A stretch of DNA of 64,000 bases from Flavobacterium taihuense (GTDB lineage: Bacteria; Bacteroidota; Bacteroidia; Flavobacteriales; Flavobacteriaceae), in contig NZ_JAHWYN010000001.1 of the NCBI RefSeq assembly GCF_019351435.1, forward strand, positions 3,785-67,784, given 5' to 3'. A model generated the notes under the pieces. The model was not told where the DNA came from, searched no databases, and saw only the letters and a list, made by a program, of their open reading frames with translations. The position numbers and the translations under genes are program-made. Positions 44,365 through 53,498 of the stretch are shown here, piece after piece (positions within the stretch are counted from its first letter, which is position 1; every line of letters begins with the position of its first letter).

Positions 44365-44784
44365 CTACTGTTCCACGTGAAACATTGCTAATTTCTCATC
44401 TTCTTTACTGCGCATTAACACTTCGTCAGCTTCCGATTTATCTTTGTAACCACAGTAATGTAAAACTCCATGAACCAATACGCGTTTTAATTCTTCATCG
44501 AAACTTGTGTTGTAGTCTTTAGAATTGTCTAAAACTCTTTCAACCGATACGAAAACATCACCTCCTATTTCGTTACCCATAGTGTAGTCAAAACTGATGA
44601 TATCTGTTAAGGTATCATGATTAAGATACTCTACATTAATCTTGTGAAGGTACTCATCATCACAAAAGATATAATTGATTTCTCCTTCTGTTTTGTTTTC
44701 CGAAACTATTACAGCGCTTAACCAAGACGCAATAGCTTCTTCGTTCTCTAGTGTAAATTCGGATTCGTAATTAAAATTGATCAT
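44365..44784 (-). CDS. ybeY: Endoribonuclease YbeY (rRNA maturation factor)
   Basis: A 139-residue metal-dependent RNase that processes 16S rNA ends and acts in ribosome quality control. The zinc motif region VLVHGVLHYCGYKDKSEAD (residues about 105-123) has the first two His of HGxLHxxGYxH; the third ligand position is Asp/Lys (KDKSEAD), as in many Bacteroidetes homologues. EINYIFCDDEYLHKINVEYLNHDTLTDIISFDY is also typical. Its start overlaps the DUF4175 gene stop by 4 bp (ATGA), so the two are co-translated. The C-terminal MFHVEQ is encoded by a parS site. Confidence 0.93.
   Translation of the reverse strand: MINFNYESEFTLENEEAIASWLSAVIVSENKTEGEINYIFCDDEYLHKINVEYLNHDTLTDIISFDYTMGNEIGGDVFVSVERVLDNSKDYNTSFDEELKRVLVHGVLHYCGYKDKSEADEVLMRSKEDEKLAMFHVEQ
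44369..44384. promoter_or_regulatory. parS ParB site 5, inside the end of ybeY
   Basis: TGTTCCACGTGAAACA, a perfect parS that forms the last codons of ybeY (MFHVEQ then stop). Confidence 0.9.
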
Positions 44785-47700
44785 TTGTTGTTAAAATAAA
44801 CTTGAACTTTTTGATTAAAATTCGAGCGCAAAGGTAACGATTGTCTATTTAATATTTCGATGCTGTTCAAATAATCTGAAAGTGATTTAGGTAAAGGACT
44901 TGCTGTATTAGTAAAATCCTTGGTATTCGTTTCAGATTGACGCTTTGGATCTTCACCTTGTAAACGAATAGCGGTGTCTAATTTTAAAAGTTCCTGTTTA
45001 ATATTGTTGGTTCTTTGAAGCGTTTCGTTATTAAAACCTTTGTTCAATAATTGCTTTTCTAACTGTTTCATTTGTTCCAAAGCATTTTGCCCACTATTGC
45101 CTAAACCCTTTTTGTTTAACTCTTCTTGTAATGCTTCACGTAACTGTTTTTGCTCTTTGTAAATATCCATAGTAGCTTTAGCATCACCTTCTCCATCACC
45201 ATCAGACTCGCCATTCTGTCCTTGACCTTTTCCAGATTGTGAACCTTTGTTATGACTACCGCCAGGTTTGTTTCCTTCTCCAGGTTTATTGCCAGGTTTC
45301 ATTCCTTGCTTCATTTTCTCACTTAACTCCCCTTGCTTTTTTATAATATCAGGCAATTGCATGCCTGAACCTTGACCTGGTTTTGGTTTTCCTCCACTAC
45401 TGCCGGACATCTGCATTTGCATACTATTTAACGAATCACTCAATAAATCGGCTAGTTTATTAGCAGATGAAATGGCGTATTGTTGTTGCGATAATCCTCT
45501 TTGCAATTGTGACTCGGTTAAACTTTCTAGTGATTTATCAATGTTGTATTGCACATTAGCAACCTCTTTTGTTACTGGCTCAGCAATCTTTGGTTGACGC
45601 AAAGACAAAGCAAACAAACTATCATCTATGTGTTTGAATTGTGTTTTTAAGTTCTGCTGATTTCTAATATATTTACTAAAAGAGGGAGAACCCAATTTAG
45701 TCGCTCTAAATTGGTTCATTACATCTTCCTGTGAAAAAGAATAAGCCAATAGATTATCTAATATCTGACGTAACATCTTAACATCCTCTTCTATCTGGTC
45801 TTTATTAGATTCTTCCATTGCCAACTCCATAGCTTTGGACATTTCTTTCATCTTTTTGGAAGCGCTTTTTTGACTCGGTTTAGCCTTTGATTTATTGTTG
45901 TTTTGCAATTCGGAATTCGCTTTATTGAGATCATCTTTGATGCTTTTTTCCTTGTCAGAATCAGAAGGGATATCCATAGGTGCTTTTAAATCTTCATTGT
46001 CTTTGTCCAACTGCTTTAATTCTTCTTGAATCTTTTCGAACTCATCCGTTATTTTATCTTGCTCTTGAACAGAATTCTCTTTTTCATTCTCTGATAATTT
46101 ATCCTCTTTTTGAGACAATTTATCTAGTTTATCAGCTAACTGTTCTGCCTTTTTTTCGACATAATAACGTTTAGTTAACTCCACTAACTGTGCTAAATTC
46201 TTATTTTGGCTTTTACTGTTTTCTTTGAATTTTTCTAATTTCTGAACAAAATCTTCGTCTTTGATTTTATTGTTTAATTCATTCAGTTCATCCAATAATT
46301 TCTTATTTTTATCCAATTCCTTCTCAGTATTATCTAAGCGTTTTTGCAATAATTCTTTGGTTTCATCTTTCTGCTGAGGGTTTGATTTGTCCAAATTGTT
46401 TTTCATCTTATTGGCAAACTCCTTCATCAATTCATTTTGCTGTTGCTGTTGCTTAACAAAATCTTGAATCTTTTGACGATCATTAAAATTTAAACCTTCT
46501 TTTTCTTTATTAGTTTGTTGAAGTTTTTCCATTTCAGAAAATTGTTTGTCTTGCTTAGACAATGTTTTTTCTAAACTGTTTATGGTATTGTTTTGTTCCT
46601 GAAAAGTGTTATTTTGCTTTTCTTCATCAGACAAAATTCTGTTTGAAAACACCGTTGAACGAGAACTTTTAAAATGATGAATCGCATCATTATCAAAAAC
46701 CTCAAAATAAAAATCATAGTTCATCCCTTTTTCAACATCAAGATTACTTGGGAAATTAAAAACAATTTGATCAAAAGTATCATGCTTAACAGCGATTGTT
46801 CCACGTTTGGCACTAAGAGGTTTTCCAGATTCATAGTAAACTATTTGCAACTTAGATAACCCATAATCATCTCCTACTTGACCAACAAAATAAGAACTTT
46901 CAACACTCAAACTATCTGGAGCTTTAGCAATATTGATAGTCGGAAACTGATCTTTAACAACATTTAGCTGATAATTCAATTTTTCAAAGTTTTTTACATC
47001 ATTATTTGATGTAATAATTTGATATTCTGTGTTTTGAACAATATTTTTAGTCAAATTAAACGCATTATCACTTTTAGCAAATAGAAAAGCCTGTAAATCA
47101 TTTTTCCAAACCACATTTTGTGTCGCATTAGTATTCATTACCCAAGTAACTTGAGTTCCTTCGGGAATAATGCCATTACCTGTTCCTTTTACAATAGTGC
47201 TTTTCAAATTCAAATAAGCAGGATAAACAAACTTCATCTCAAAATTTGAAATGGTTGGAACCGCAATCACTTTCAATTCATAGTCTGATGAAACAACAGA
47301 ATTTGCTTCCAAATGAAAAGAAACATTATCAATTGGTTTGGCAATTTTAAATTGAAATTCCCCAGGATGAATCGTTTCAAGATAATAGCTCTCATCTCCT
47401 ATAAAAATCATAACATTTTCCGGAACTACAGCTCCATCTGATTTGACATGTAAAACAAAATCTTTGCCCTGCTCTGTAATCAAATTAGAATTTAAAACAG
47501 TGAATTTAAACGGCGCTGGTGCAGAAAATATCGAGTTGAAATGCACTACCCTATTCAAACTTTGAGAAATAATACGACTGTTGCCTGACAGAAAAAAGAA
47601 AAGCAAAAAAAGAATTGGCAAAATAGCCAAAGGCAAATATCTTTTATTGGCGCTAAAATCAATAGCTTTCCCAAAAGGAATTGGACGCAAAGAGTTTGCT

Positions 47701-48101
47701 TTTTGTTCGATTGAAGCCAATAATAATTCTGAATTATAAGTAGAAATATCAGACTTTGAAAGCTGCAAATAATTTGTCAATGTATCATTTACCTCCGAAA
47801 AATGACTTCCAATAATAATAGAAGCCTGAGTATAATCAATTCCCTTTTTAAATTTTAAAATTTTAAAGATTGGAAATAGTATAAAACGGAGTAATAAAAA
47901 CAATTCAACTGCAATAAAAAACCAAAACAAGAATATTCTACCCTTAGGTTTTAACCAAAGGAAATACTCAATAAAGAGTGTAAAAAGGAAATAGATTAAT
48001 CCAAGACCAACGAAAAATATAATGCCCCGAATTAATTCATTTGTATAATACTTCTTTATAAAAGCTTCTAACTTTTGATGTATCGAATATGACTTTTCCA
48101 A
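44781..48101 (-). CDS. DUF4175-family large membrane/coiled-coil protein
   Basis: A 1106-residue protein. Residues about 22-75 contain two transmembrane helices (GIIFFVGLGLIYFLFTLFIEY; FLFWFFIAVELFLLLRFILF) and another follows at about 150-170. An extracytoplasmic beta-rich region spans about 180-480. A long Gln/Lys/Glu coiled coil follows (about 495-760), and a Gly/Lys/Gln-rich segment (SGSSGGKPKPGQGSG ... GNKPGEGNKPGG) lies at about 900-975. This organisation matches DUF4175 proteins of Bacteroidetes; their function is not established. It overlaps ybeY, giving a two-gene operon that points away from gltX. Confidence 0.85.
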   Translation of the reverse strand: MEKSYSIHQKLEAFIKKYYTNELIRGIIFFVGLGLIYFLFTLFIEYFLWLKPKGRIFLFWFFIAVELFLLLRFILFPIFKILKFKKGIDYTQASIIIGSHFSEVNDTLTNYLQLSKSDISTYNSELLLASIEQKANSLRPIPFGKAIDFSANKRYLPLAILPILFLLFFFLSGNSRIISQSLNRVVHFNSIFSAPAPFKFTVLNSNLITEQGKDFVLHVKSDGAVVPENVMIFIGDESYYLETIHPGEFQFKIAKPIDNVSFHLEANSVVSSDYELKVIAVPTISNFEMKFVYPAYLNLKSTIVKGTGNGIIPEGTQVTWVMNTNATQNVVWKNDLQAFLFAKSDNAFNLTKNIVQNTEYQIITSNNDVKNFEKLNYQLNVVKDQFPTINIAKAPDSLSVESSYFVGQVGDDYGLSKLQIVYYESGKPLSAKRGTIAVKHDTFDQIVFNFPSNLDVEKGMNYDFYFEVFDNDAIHHFKSSRSTVFSNRILSDEEKQNNTFQEQNNTINSLEKTLSKQDKQFSEMEKLQQTNKEKEGLNFNDRQKIQDFVKQQQQQNELMKEFANKMKNNLDKSNPQQKDETKELLQKRLDNTEKELDKNKKLLDELNELNNKIKDEDFVQKLEKFKENSKSQNKNLAQLVELTKRYYVEKKAEQLADKLDKLSQKEDKLSENEKENSVQEQDKITDEFEKIQEELKQLDKDNEDLKAPMDIPSDSDKEKSIKDDLNKANSELQNNNKSKAKPSQKSASKKMKEMSKAMELAMEESNKDQIEEDVKMLRQILDNLLAYSFSQEDVMNQFRATKLGSPSFSKYIRNQQNLKTQFKHIDDSLFALSLRQPKIAEPVTKEVANVQYNIDKSLESLTESQLQRGLSQQQYAISSANKLADLLSDSLNSMQMQMSGSSGGKPKPGQGSGMQLPDIIKKQGELSEKMKQGMKPGNKPGEGNKPGGSHNKGSQSGKGQGQNGESDGDGEGDAKATMDIYKEQKQLREALQEELNKKGLGNSGQNALEQMKQLEKQLLNKGFNNETLQRTNNIKQELLKLDTAIRLQGEDPKRQSETNTKDFTNTASPLPKSLSDYLNSIEILNRQSLPLRSNFNQKVQVYFNNK

Positions 48102-48229
48102 AATTATCGTATTAATTTAATGACCAATAAAAGTAATAATTTTAATGCTTACTAAAAGGTAAATAAAACATAATAATAAAGTGTTGAAGAAACACAAATT
48201 ACAGTTACCAAAAGGACAAATTGAAATTG

Positions 48230-48237
48230 TATATTTG
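48230..48237 (+). promoter_or_regulatory. Candidate gltX -7 element
   Basis: TATATTTG fits TAnnTTTG, 16 bp before the ATG at 48254. It overlaps the in-frame ATG at 48221, which rules that Met out as the start. No clear TTG at the expected -33 distance. Confidence 0.45.
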
Positions 48238-48253
48238 CAAAAAATTTACAATA

Positions 48254-49765
48254 ATGTCTAAACCAGTTCGCGTGCGTTTTGCACCAAGTCCAACAGGACC
48301 TTTACATATTGGCGGAGTTCGTACCGCTTTATTTAATTATTTGTTTGCAAAAAAAAATGGAGGAACATTTTATTTACGAATAGAAGATACCGACCAAAAC
48401 AGATTTGTTCCAGGAGCAGAAGAATACATATTAGAAGCCTTAGAATGGTTAGGTATTTCTCCAGAAGAAACCATCGGAAAGAATGAAAAATTTGGTCCCT
48501 ACAGACAAAGCGAAAGAAAGCATTTGTACAAACAATATGCAGATTTATTGATTGAATCAGGAAATGCCTATTATGCGTTTGATACGGCAGAATCATTAGA
48601 TGCACATAGAAAACAGCACGAAGCCGAAGGTAAAACCTTTATTTACAACCATCACAATCGTGAAAAATTAGATACTTCATTAGTACTCACTGAAGCAGAA
48701 ACAGCGAAAAGAATTGCGAATAATGAAGACTATGTGATCCGTTTTAAAACTCCTGTAAATGAAACATTGCATTTGAAAGACATCATTCGTGGTGAAGTAA
48801 AATTTGAAACAAACCTTTTAGATGATAAAGTGTTGTTTAAAAGTGATGGCATGCCAACGTACCACTTAGCCAATATTGTTGATGACCACTTAATGGAGAC
48901 CTCACACGTGATTCGTGGTGAAGAATGGTTACCATCTATGCCATTACATGTAATGTTGTACAGAGCTTTTCGCTGGGACGCACCTGAATTTGCACATTTA
49001 CCTTTAATTTTAAAACCAATTGGAAACGGTAAATTATCCAAAAGAGATGGTGATAAAATGGGATTTCCGGTATTTCCGTTAGAATGGAAAACTTCAGAAG
49101 GTGTTTCATCTGGCTATAGAGAGAAAGGCTTTTTCCCTGAAACAGTAGTAAACTTTTTAGCCTTATTGGGTTGGAATGACGGAACCGAAAAAGAACTTTT
49201 TTCATTGGAAGAATTAACCCAAGTTTTTGATTTAAAAAGAGTGCATAAATCGGGAGCCAAATTTGATCCAGAGAAAAACAAATGGTTTAATCACCAGTAT
49301 TTAATGAAACAGGAAGATCTTGTATTGGCAGAACAATTTTCAAAAATTATAGAATCAAAAGATCTAAATCGATATTTCTCTTTAGTTGACTTGGCTAAAA
49401 TCGTTTCGCTAATAAAAGAAAGAGCTGACTTTGTTTCTGAATTTTATGATATGAGTGACTTCTTTTTCATAGCTCCAACCACTTATGATGAAAAAGCCAG
49501 CAAAAATTGGAAAGCTGAAACGCCTGCATTAATGCAAGAATTAATATCAGTACTCGAAGAAATAAGTGATTTTACTTCTGTAAATATTGAAACCATTGTA
49601 AAAGATTGGATGACTAAAAATGAAATTGGAATGGGTAAGGTAATGCAACCCTTCCGATTGAGTTTAGTCGGAGCGCTTAAAGGCCCTCACCTATTTGATA
49701 TTGTGGAAGTCATTGGAAAACAAGAAACTATTTCAAGACTACAAAATGCAATAAATACTTTATAA
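48254..49765 (+). CDS. gltX: Glutamyl-tRNA synthetase
   Basis: A 503-residue class I synthetase charging tRNA-Glu. Starts MSKPVRVRFAPSPTGPLHIGG, with the HIGH motif as LHIGG (H18-G21). The KMSKS equivalent is KLSKRDG (K260 on). The sequence EETIGKNEKFGPYRQSERKHLYK and the C-terminal anticodon-binding region (ETPALMQELISVL ... MGKVMQPFRLSLVGALKGPHLFDIV) complete it. The frame is open from 48221, but the extra codons overlap the promoter. It is followed by a strong terminator. Being a bacterium with a separate GlnRS, discriminating GluRS activity is expected. Confidence 0.97.
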   Translation: MSKPVRVRFAPSPTGPLHIGGVRTALFNYLFAKKNGGTFYLRIEDTDQNRFVPGAEEYILEALEWLGISPEETIGKNEKFGPYRQSERKHLYKQYADLLIESGNAYYAFDTAESLDAHRKQHEAEGKTFIYNHHNREKLDTSLVLTEAETAKRIANNEDYVIRFKTPVNETLHLKDIIRGEVKFETNLLDDKVLFKSDGMPTYHLANIVDDHLMETSHVIRGEEWLPSMPLHVMLYRAFRWDAPEFAHLPLILKPIGNGKLSKRDGDKMGFPVFPLEWKTSEGVSSGYREKGFFPETVVNFLALLGWNDGTEKELFSLEELTQVFDLKRVHKSGAKFDPEKNKWFNHQYLMKQEDLVLAEQFSKIIESKDLNRYFSLVDLAKIVSLIKERADFVSEFYDMSDFFFIAPTTYDEKASKNWKAETPALMQELISVLEEISDFTSVNIETIVKDWMTKNEIGMGKVMQPFRLSLVGALKGPHLFDIVEVIGKQETISRLQNAINTL

Positions 49766-49772
49766 AAAACTA

Positions 49773-49804
49773 AAAAGCTCTCACATAATTGGGAGCTTTT
49801 TTTT
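49773..49804 (+). terminator. gltX terminator
   Basis: AAAAGCTC (49773-49780) and GAGCTTTT (49793-49800) form a stem around a 12-nt loop and are followed by TTTT. It lies 8 bp past the gltX stop. Confidence 0.9.
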
Positions 49805-49860
49805 GTGTAACTTTAAAGATATTCTTACGTATAACATAAGCGAACTTAAAAACTTTAAAC

Positions 49861-50838
49861 ATGAACACTTCCTTTATTTTCATAATCGTCTTTGGAATGA
49901 TTATTTTTCTTTCCTCATTTTTTACCGTCAAACAACAAACGAGTATCATTATAGAACGTTTTGGAAGATTCCTGAGCGTGCGAAATTCGGGATTACAATT
50001 CAAAATTCCATTGATAGATAGAATTGCTGGACGCGTAAACTTGAGAATTCAACAACTGGATGTCTTGATTGAAACAAAAACCAAAGACAATGTTTTTATA
50101 AAGATGAAAGTTTCAGTCCAATTCAAAGTTATTCAAGATCACGTTTACGAAGCTTTTTACAAACTAGAATATCCACACGATCAGATTACCGCTTATGTAT
50201 TTGACGTTGTTCGTGCCGAAGTTCCGAAACTAATCTTAGATGATGTATTCGAAAGAAAAGATGATATTGCCATAGGTGTAAAACGTGAATTAAACGAAGC
50301 AATGATGACTTATGGTTATGATATTATCAACACATTGGTCACAGATATTGACCCAGATATCCAGGTTAAAAATGCAATGAACAGAATAAATGCTGCTGAT
50401 AGAGAAAAAACAGCTGCTATGTTTGAATCAGAAGCACAAAGAATTAGAATTGTAGCTAAAGCAAAAGCGGAAGCAGAAAGCAAAAAATTACAAGGTCAAG
50501 GTATTGCCGATCAACGTCGAGAAATAGCACGTGGACTGGTAGAAAGTGTAGAGGTTTTAAACAACGTTGGAATTAATTCTCAAGAAGCATCAGCCTTAAT
50601 TGTCATTACGCAACATTATGACACTTTACAAGCCATTGGTGCAGATACAAATTCAAACTTGATATTGTTACCAAACTCTCCTCAAGCAGCTAGTGATATG
50701 CTAAACAGTATGGTCACCAGTTTTACCGCTTCTAATATCATCGGCGAGCAAATGAAAAAGCAACCCAAAAGAATTAAAAAACCAGACACAACTGCTATTG
50801 ATTATAATCCATCAGATACTTCAAACCCTGAACAATAA
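49861..50838 (+). CDS. SPFH/stomatin-like membrane protein
   Basis: A 325-residue band-7 protein. An N-terminal membrane segment (residues 4-20, SFIFIIVFGMIIFLSSF) is followed by the SPFH domain: TSIIIERFGRFLSVRNSGLQFKIPLIDRIAGRVNLRIQQLDV, then KVSVQFKVIQDHVYEAFYKLEYPHDQI and DDVFERKDDIAIGVKRELNEAMMTYG. A Glu/Ala/Lys coiled coil with EKTAAMFESEAQRIRIVAKAKAEAE (about 180-230) is the usual flotillin-type stalk. Such proteins organise membrane microdomains and modulate membrane proteases; QmcA is the E. coli relative. It precedes the Wzz-like gene by 38 bp. Confidence 0.9.
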   Translation: MNTSFIFIIVFGMIIFLSSFFTVKQQTSIIIERFGRFLSVRNSGLQFKIPLIDRIAGRVNLRIQQLDVLIETKTKDNVFIKMKVSVQFKVIQDHVYEAFYKLEYPHDQITAYVFDVVRAEVPKLILDDVFERKDDIAIGVKRELNEAMMTYGYDIINTLVTDIDPDIQVKNAMNRINAADREKTAAMFESEAQRIRIVAKAKAEAESKKLQGQGIADQRREIARGLVESVEVLNNVGINSQEASALIVITQHYDTLQAIGADTNSNLILLPNSPQAASDMLNSMVTSFTASNIIGEQMKKQPKRIKKPDTTAIDYNPSDTSNPEQ

Positions 50839-50876
50839 TGACCTAAACAAATTCTAAAAAATAATCACAGCAAAAA

Positions 50877-51803
50877 ATGCAGAAAATTTACAAAAATGAC
50901 GACGAATTTATTTCAATTAATCTTAGCCCATTAATTAAAATTATAATAAAAGAAATTAAAATCATATTAATTTTTATGTTTTTATTTCTATTATTTGGAA
51001 TTTTATACATATTAAATACTCCGAAAGAATATGTTTCAATAGGTAAAATTATGCCTGAAGTTGCTCACAAGCCTTCAAATGGAATGGGCGCAATTTTTGA
51101 GACATTAAAAAAATATAATGGCAATTTAGATCTATATAACACCGAAATAACTAAATCAGACCTTTATGAAGATATTGTAAAAACTAAAGATTTTTATGAT
51201 TATCTACTTACAAAAAAAGTACAAACGAGAAATAAAAAAGTAGGTTTTAAAACCTATAATAAATACAATTTGATACCTGATAACACATTTATATCCAAAA
51301 TAAATACAACATACAAGACAAATACTAGAATAGAAGAATATAACATTAGACAAAATATCCAAAAAAGAATTACAATAACAGGTGTCAAAAAGAACAATGT
51401 TATATTGGTTTCTGTAAAAATGCCAGACCCTTACGTAGCATCTGACATCGCAACCTATACTATAAAATACTTGATAGATTATATTACCAAGTATCGCACA
51501 GAAAAAGCAAGACAAGAATTACATTTTCTAGAAAATCTATTAAAAGAAGTAATGAAAGACAACCTAAAAAATGAAGTTTTTTCAAAAGAAATCCAAAAAA
51601 GCTTGTTAGCTTCTATTATACAAATGAAAATAAAAATAGAAGAAGATAAACCACATCTTCAAATATTAGAACAGCCAGAAATTCCAGTAATTAATAATGA
51701 ATCTTCTAAACTATTAATAATTTTAGTATCGGCATTTATAGGTTTTACAATAGGATTTATCTTTTCACTTTTTAAAAATGATTATTATCGAATAATAAAA
51801 TAA
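50877..51803 (+). CDS. Wzz-like chain-length determinant domain protein
   Basis: A 308-residue protein with Wzz topology. TM1 at about residues 29-48 (IKIILIFMFLFLLFGILYIL), a large periplasmic region (about 50-270, with TPKEYVSIGKIMPEVA after TM1), and TM2 at about 276-298 (KLLIILVSAFIGFTIGFIFSLF) before a short cytoplasmic tail. Wzz proteins regulate polysaccharide chain length; related proteins also belong to exopolysaccharide export systems. The coding DNA is very AT-rich. There is no Pro-rich cytoplasmic kinase domain. The GT2 gene of the convergent operon downstream could belong to the same polysaccharide system, which is not shown by the sequence. Confidence 0.75.
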   Translation: MQKIYKNDDEFISINLSPLIKIIIKEIKIILIFMFLFLLFGILYILNTPKEYVSIGKIMPEVAHKPSNGMGAIFETLKKYNGNLDLYNTEITKSDLYEDIVKTKDFYDYLLTKKVQTRNKKVGFKTYNKYNLIPDNTFISKINTTYKTNTRIEEYNIRQNIQKRITITGVKKNNVILVSVKMPDPYVASDIATYTIKYLIDYITKYRTEKARQELHFLENLLKEVMKDNLKNEVFSKEIQKSLLASIIQMKIKIEEDKPHLQILEQPEIPVINNESSKLLIILVSAFIGFTIGFIFSLFKNDYYRIIK

Positions 51804-51843
51804 AATATCTTTTATAAAATAATAATAACAAATTTTTAATATA

Positions 51844-52515
51844 TCAGAAAATTGAATATGGATTTTTCTTCTCTTTTATAAGTTGTTTAAATATCAGTCT
51901 TGCATAATAAATTTCTACAACAATACTTAATAACATAATTAACAACAAGAAAGGGCTGACACAATGATTAAAAACAGGACAAAAAGAAATTTGTAAAAAA
52001 TAGGAAAAATTACCAGATAACATCAAACATACAATTATAAACGATTGTCCATCAGAATTTCTTCTCTGAAAAAACATAACTAACATGCATACTGAGATAA
52101 ACAAAAGCCATATGTATGCTAAAAAAATATTAATTTGACCATCGGGAATGTTGTTAAGATTTTGAGAAAAAAACTGGTATCCCAAAAAATTAATTAGAAA
52201 TCCCATCAAAAAAGCAAATACACTAATAAAATACCATTCCTTTTTTTCTACAGAATAAAATTTATTAAAAGACTTGTAACCATACTTAAAATAAGTGTAC
52301 ACAATACCAATATCTAATAAAAACCAGACAAAATTAAAGAATAAATTGCTTGGGTAGCAAAAGGAATAAACAAATTCATAACCAAAATTTAAAACAAGTG
52401 GAATAAGAGGCATTCCATATGTTTTGTCCTTTACTCCTTTACAAATGATAAGTATATAAGCAACTATCCACGAAAAACCACCAATTACTCCTAATAATAT
52501 CGTTATATATTTCAT
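51844..52515 (-). CDS. Pyr4/PaxB-like transmembrane terpene cyclase family protein
   Basis: A 223-residue protein with about seven transmembrane helices. The region TYGMPLIPLVLNFGYEFVYS plus FCYPS (residues 32-56) matches the hallmark of fungal Pyr4/PaxB and bacterial membrane terpene cyclases, where the motif is roughly TYGM-x-L-x-PL-xx-N-xxx-E-x-VY...YPS; E47 corresponds to the essential Glu. The second essential acid (Asp in Pyr4) is probably E201 in VVEIYYARL. These enzymes protonate an epoxide or alkene of a prenylated precursor and cyclise it within the membrane. The overlapping upstream gene encodes a UbiA-type prenyltransferase. The product and substrate are unknown. A non-catalytic relative is possible. 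Confidence 0.7.
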   Translation of the reverse strand: MKYITILLGVIGGFSWIVAYILIICKGVKDKTYGMPLIPLVLNFGYEFVYSFCYPSNLFFNFVWFLLDIGIVYTYFKYGYKSFNKFYSVEKKEWYFISVFAFLMGFLINFLGYQFFSQNLNNIPDGQINIFLAYIWLLFISVCMLVMFFQRRNSDGQSFIIVCLMLSGNFSYFLQISFCPVFNHCVSPFLLLIMLLSIVVEIYYARLIFKQLIKEKKNPYSIF

Positions 52516-53498
52516 CTTGGCCTTATCTTAAAAAAATTAATTGCATTAAACATAGTAGGTACATTAAATAAAAGTACAGAGACGATCAATAATAAATAGT
52601 TTTCGTTGTTTTTTAAAGCTAACAATCCCAAAAGTGTAAAAGGTAGTATTGTACAGTAAAAATCAAAAAAAAGACTCCTTGATTTTTGATTTTGATTTGG
52701 AATAAAAAAGTAATATTTTATTTTAAATATTACATTCAAACCAATAAGTAAAACAACATAAATTCCAATAGGCAATACAAAAATATTCCAATCTATAGTC
52801 CAATTAAAGATCATGAAGGACAAAATCTCTATTAATAAAACAAAAGTTTGAAATCCACTTCTTCCTAATTCAGAAGTGCTAGTTACAAAAGTAGAGACCC
52901 CTGCTTTAATATCATTTTCATAATCATTATATTGATGAATTATCAAAGACCTCATTCCAAACGCAAACAGCATCCAAATACTCCCACTAATTACAAATGC
53001 AAGAGACTTTATAATAGTATCGCCAAACAAAAATGCAAAAATAAAAAGCGTAGGGAAAAATTGAGACCCCAATCCATCAAAAATAATACCAAAATATGCT
53101 TTCTCTTTTAGTCGAAATTGCTTGCAAGAATATAAATAAAAACAAACCCAGCCCAACCAGTAAAACACCAAGGCATAAGTATTAGTCAATAAGAAAAATG
53201 AGTATGAAATACCAAATAAAATAGTAATTACCAAGGCTATGAGTTGCTGACTTTTACGCATGCTAATCATAATATTCTCCTTGCCGGCCATAAGATCATC
53301 TTCCTGATCATAGAAGTTATTAACTAAACTTGCAAAAATTGCACCAATTATTAGCCCTGCTAATAGAAATAAAATTAAATAGATTTCACGTCTAAAATCT
53401 TCAATATTTACTTTTATAAAATATAAATAAATTAAAACTAAAAATGGTGGTAATTTAAACCACCATGTTCTTAACCTGATAAATTTAAAAAAAATCAT
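52512..53498 (-). CDS. UbiA-family membrane prenyltransferase
   Basis: A 328-residue multi-pass protein (about nine helices). The two Asp-rich motifs of the UbiA family are visible: NNFYDQEDDLMAGKEN (N60-N75) and HQYNDYENDIKAG (residues 188-200). They bind the Mg-diphosphate of the prenyl donor. The family joins an isoprenoid diphosphate to an aromatic or other acceptor (quinone precursors, lipids, ribose phosphate). It overlaps the downstream cyclase-like gene by 4 bp and the upstream GT2 gene by 4 bp, so the three are a translationally coupled operon. Acceptor and donor chain length cannot be read from the sequence. A menaquinone or phospholipid role is possible but the cyclase partner suggests a meroterpenoid. 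Confidence 0.82.
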   Translation of the reverse strand: MIFFKFIRLRTWWFKLPPFLVLIYLYFIKVNIEDFRREIYLILFLLAGLIIGAIFASLVNNFYDQEDDLMAGKENIMISMRKSQQLIALVITILFGISYSFFLLTNTYALVFYWLGWVCFYLYSCKQFRLKEKAYFGIIFDGLGSQFFPTLFIFAFLFGDTIIKSLAFVISGSIWMLFAFGMRSLIIHQYNDYENDIKAGVSTFVTSTSELGRSGFQTFVLLIEILSFMIFNWTIDWNIFVLPIGIYVVLLIGLNVIFKIKYYFFIPNQNQKSRSLFFDFYCTILPFTLLGLLALKNNENYLLLIVSVLLFNVPTMFNAINFFKIRPR

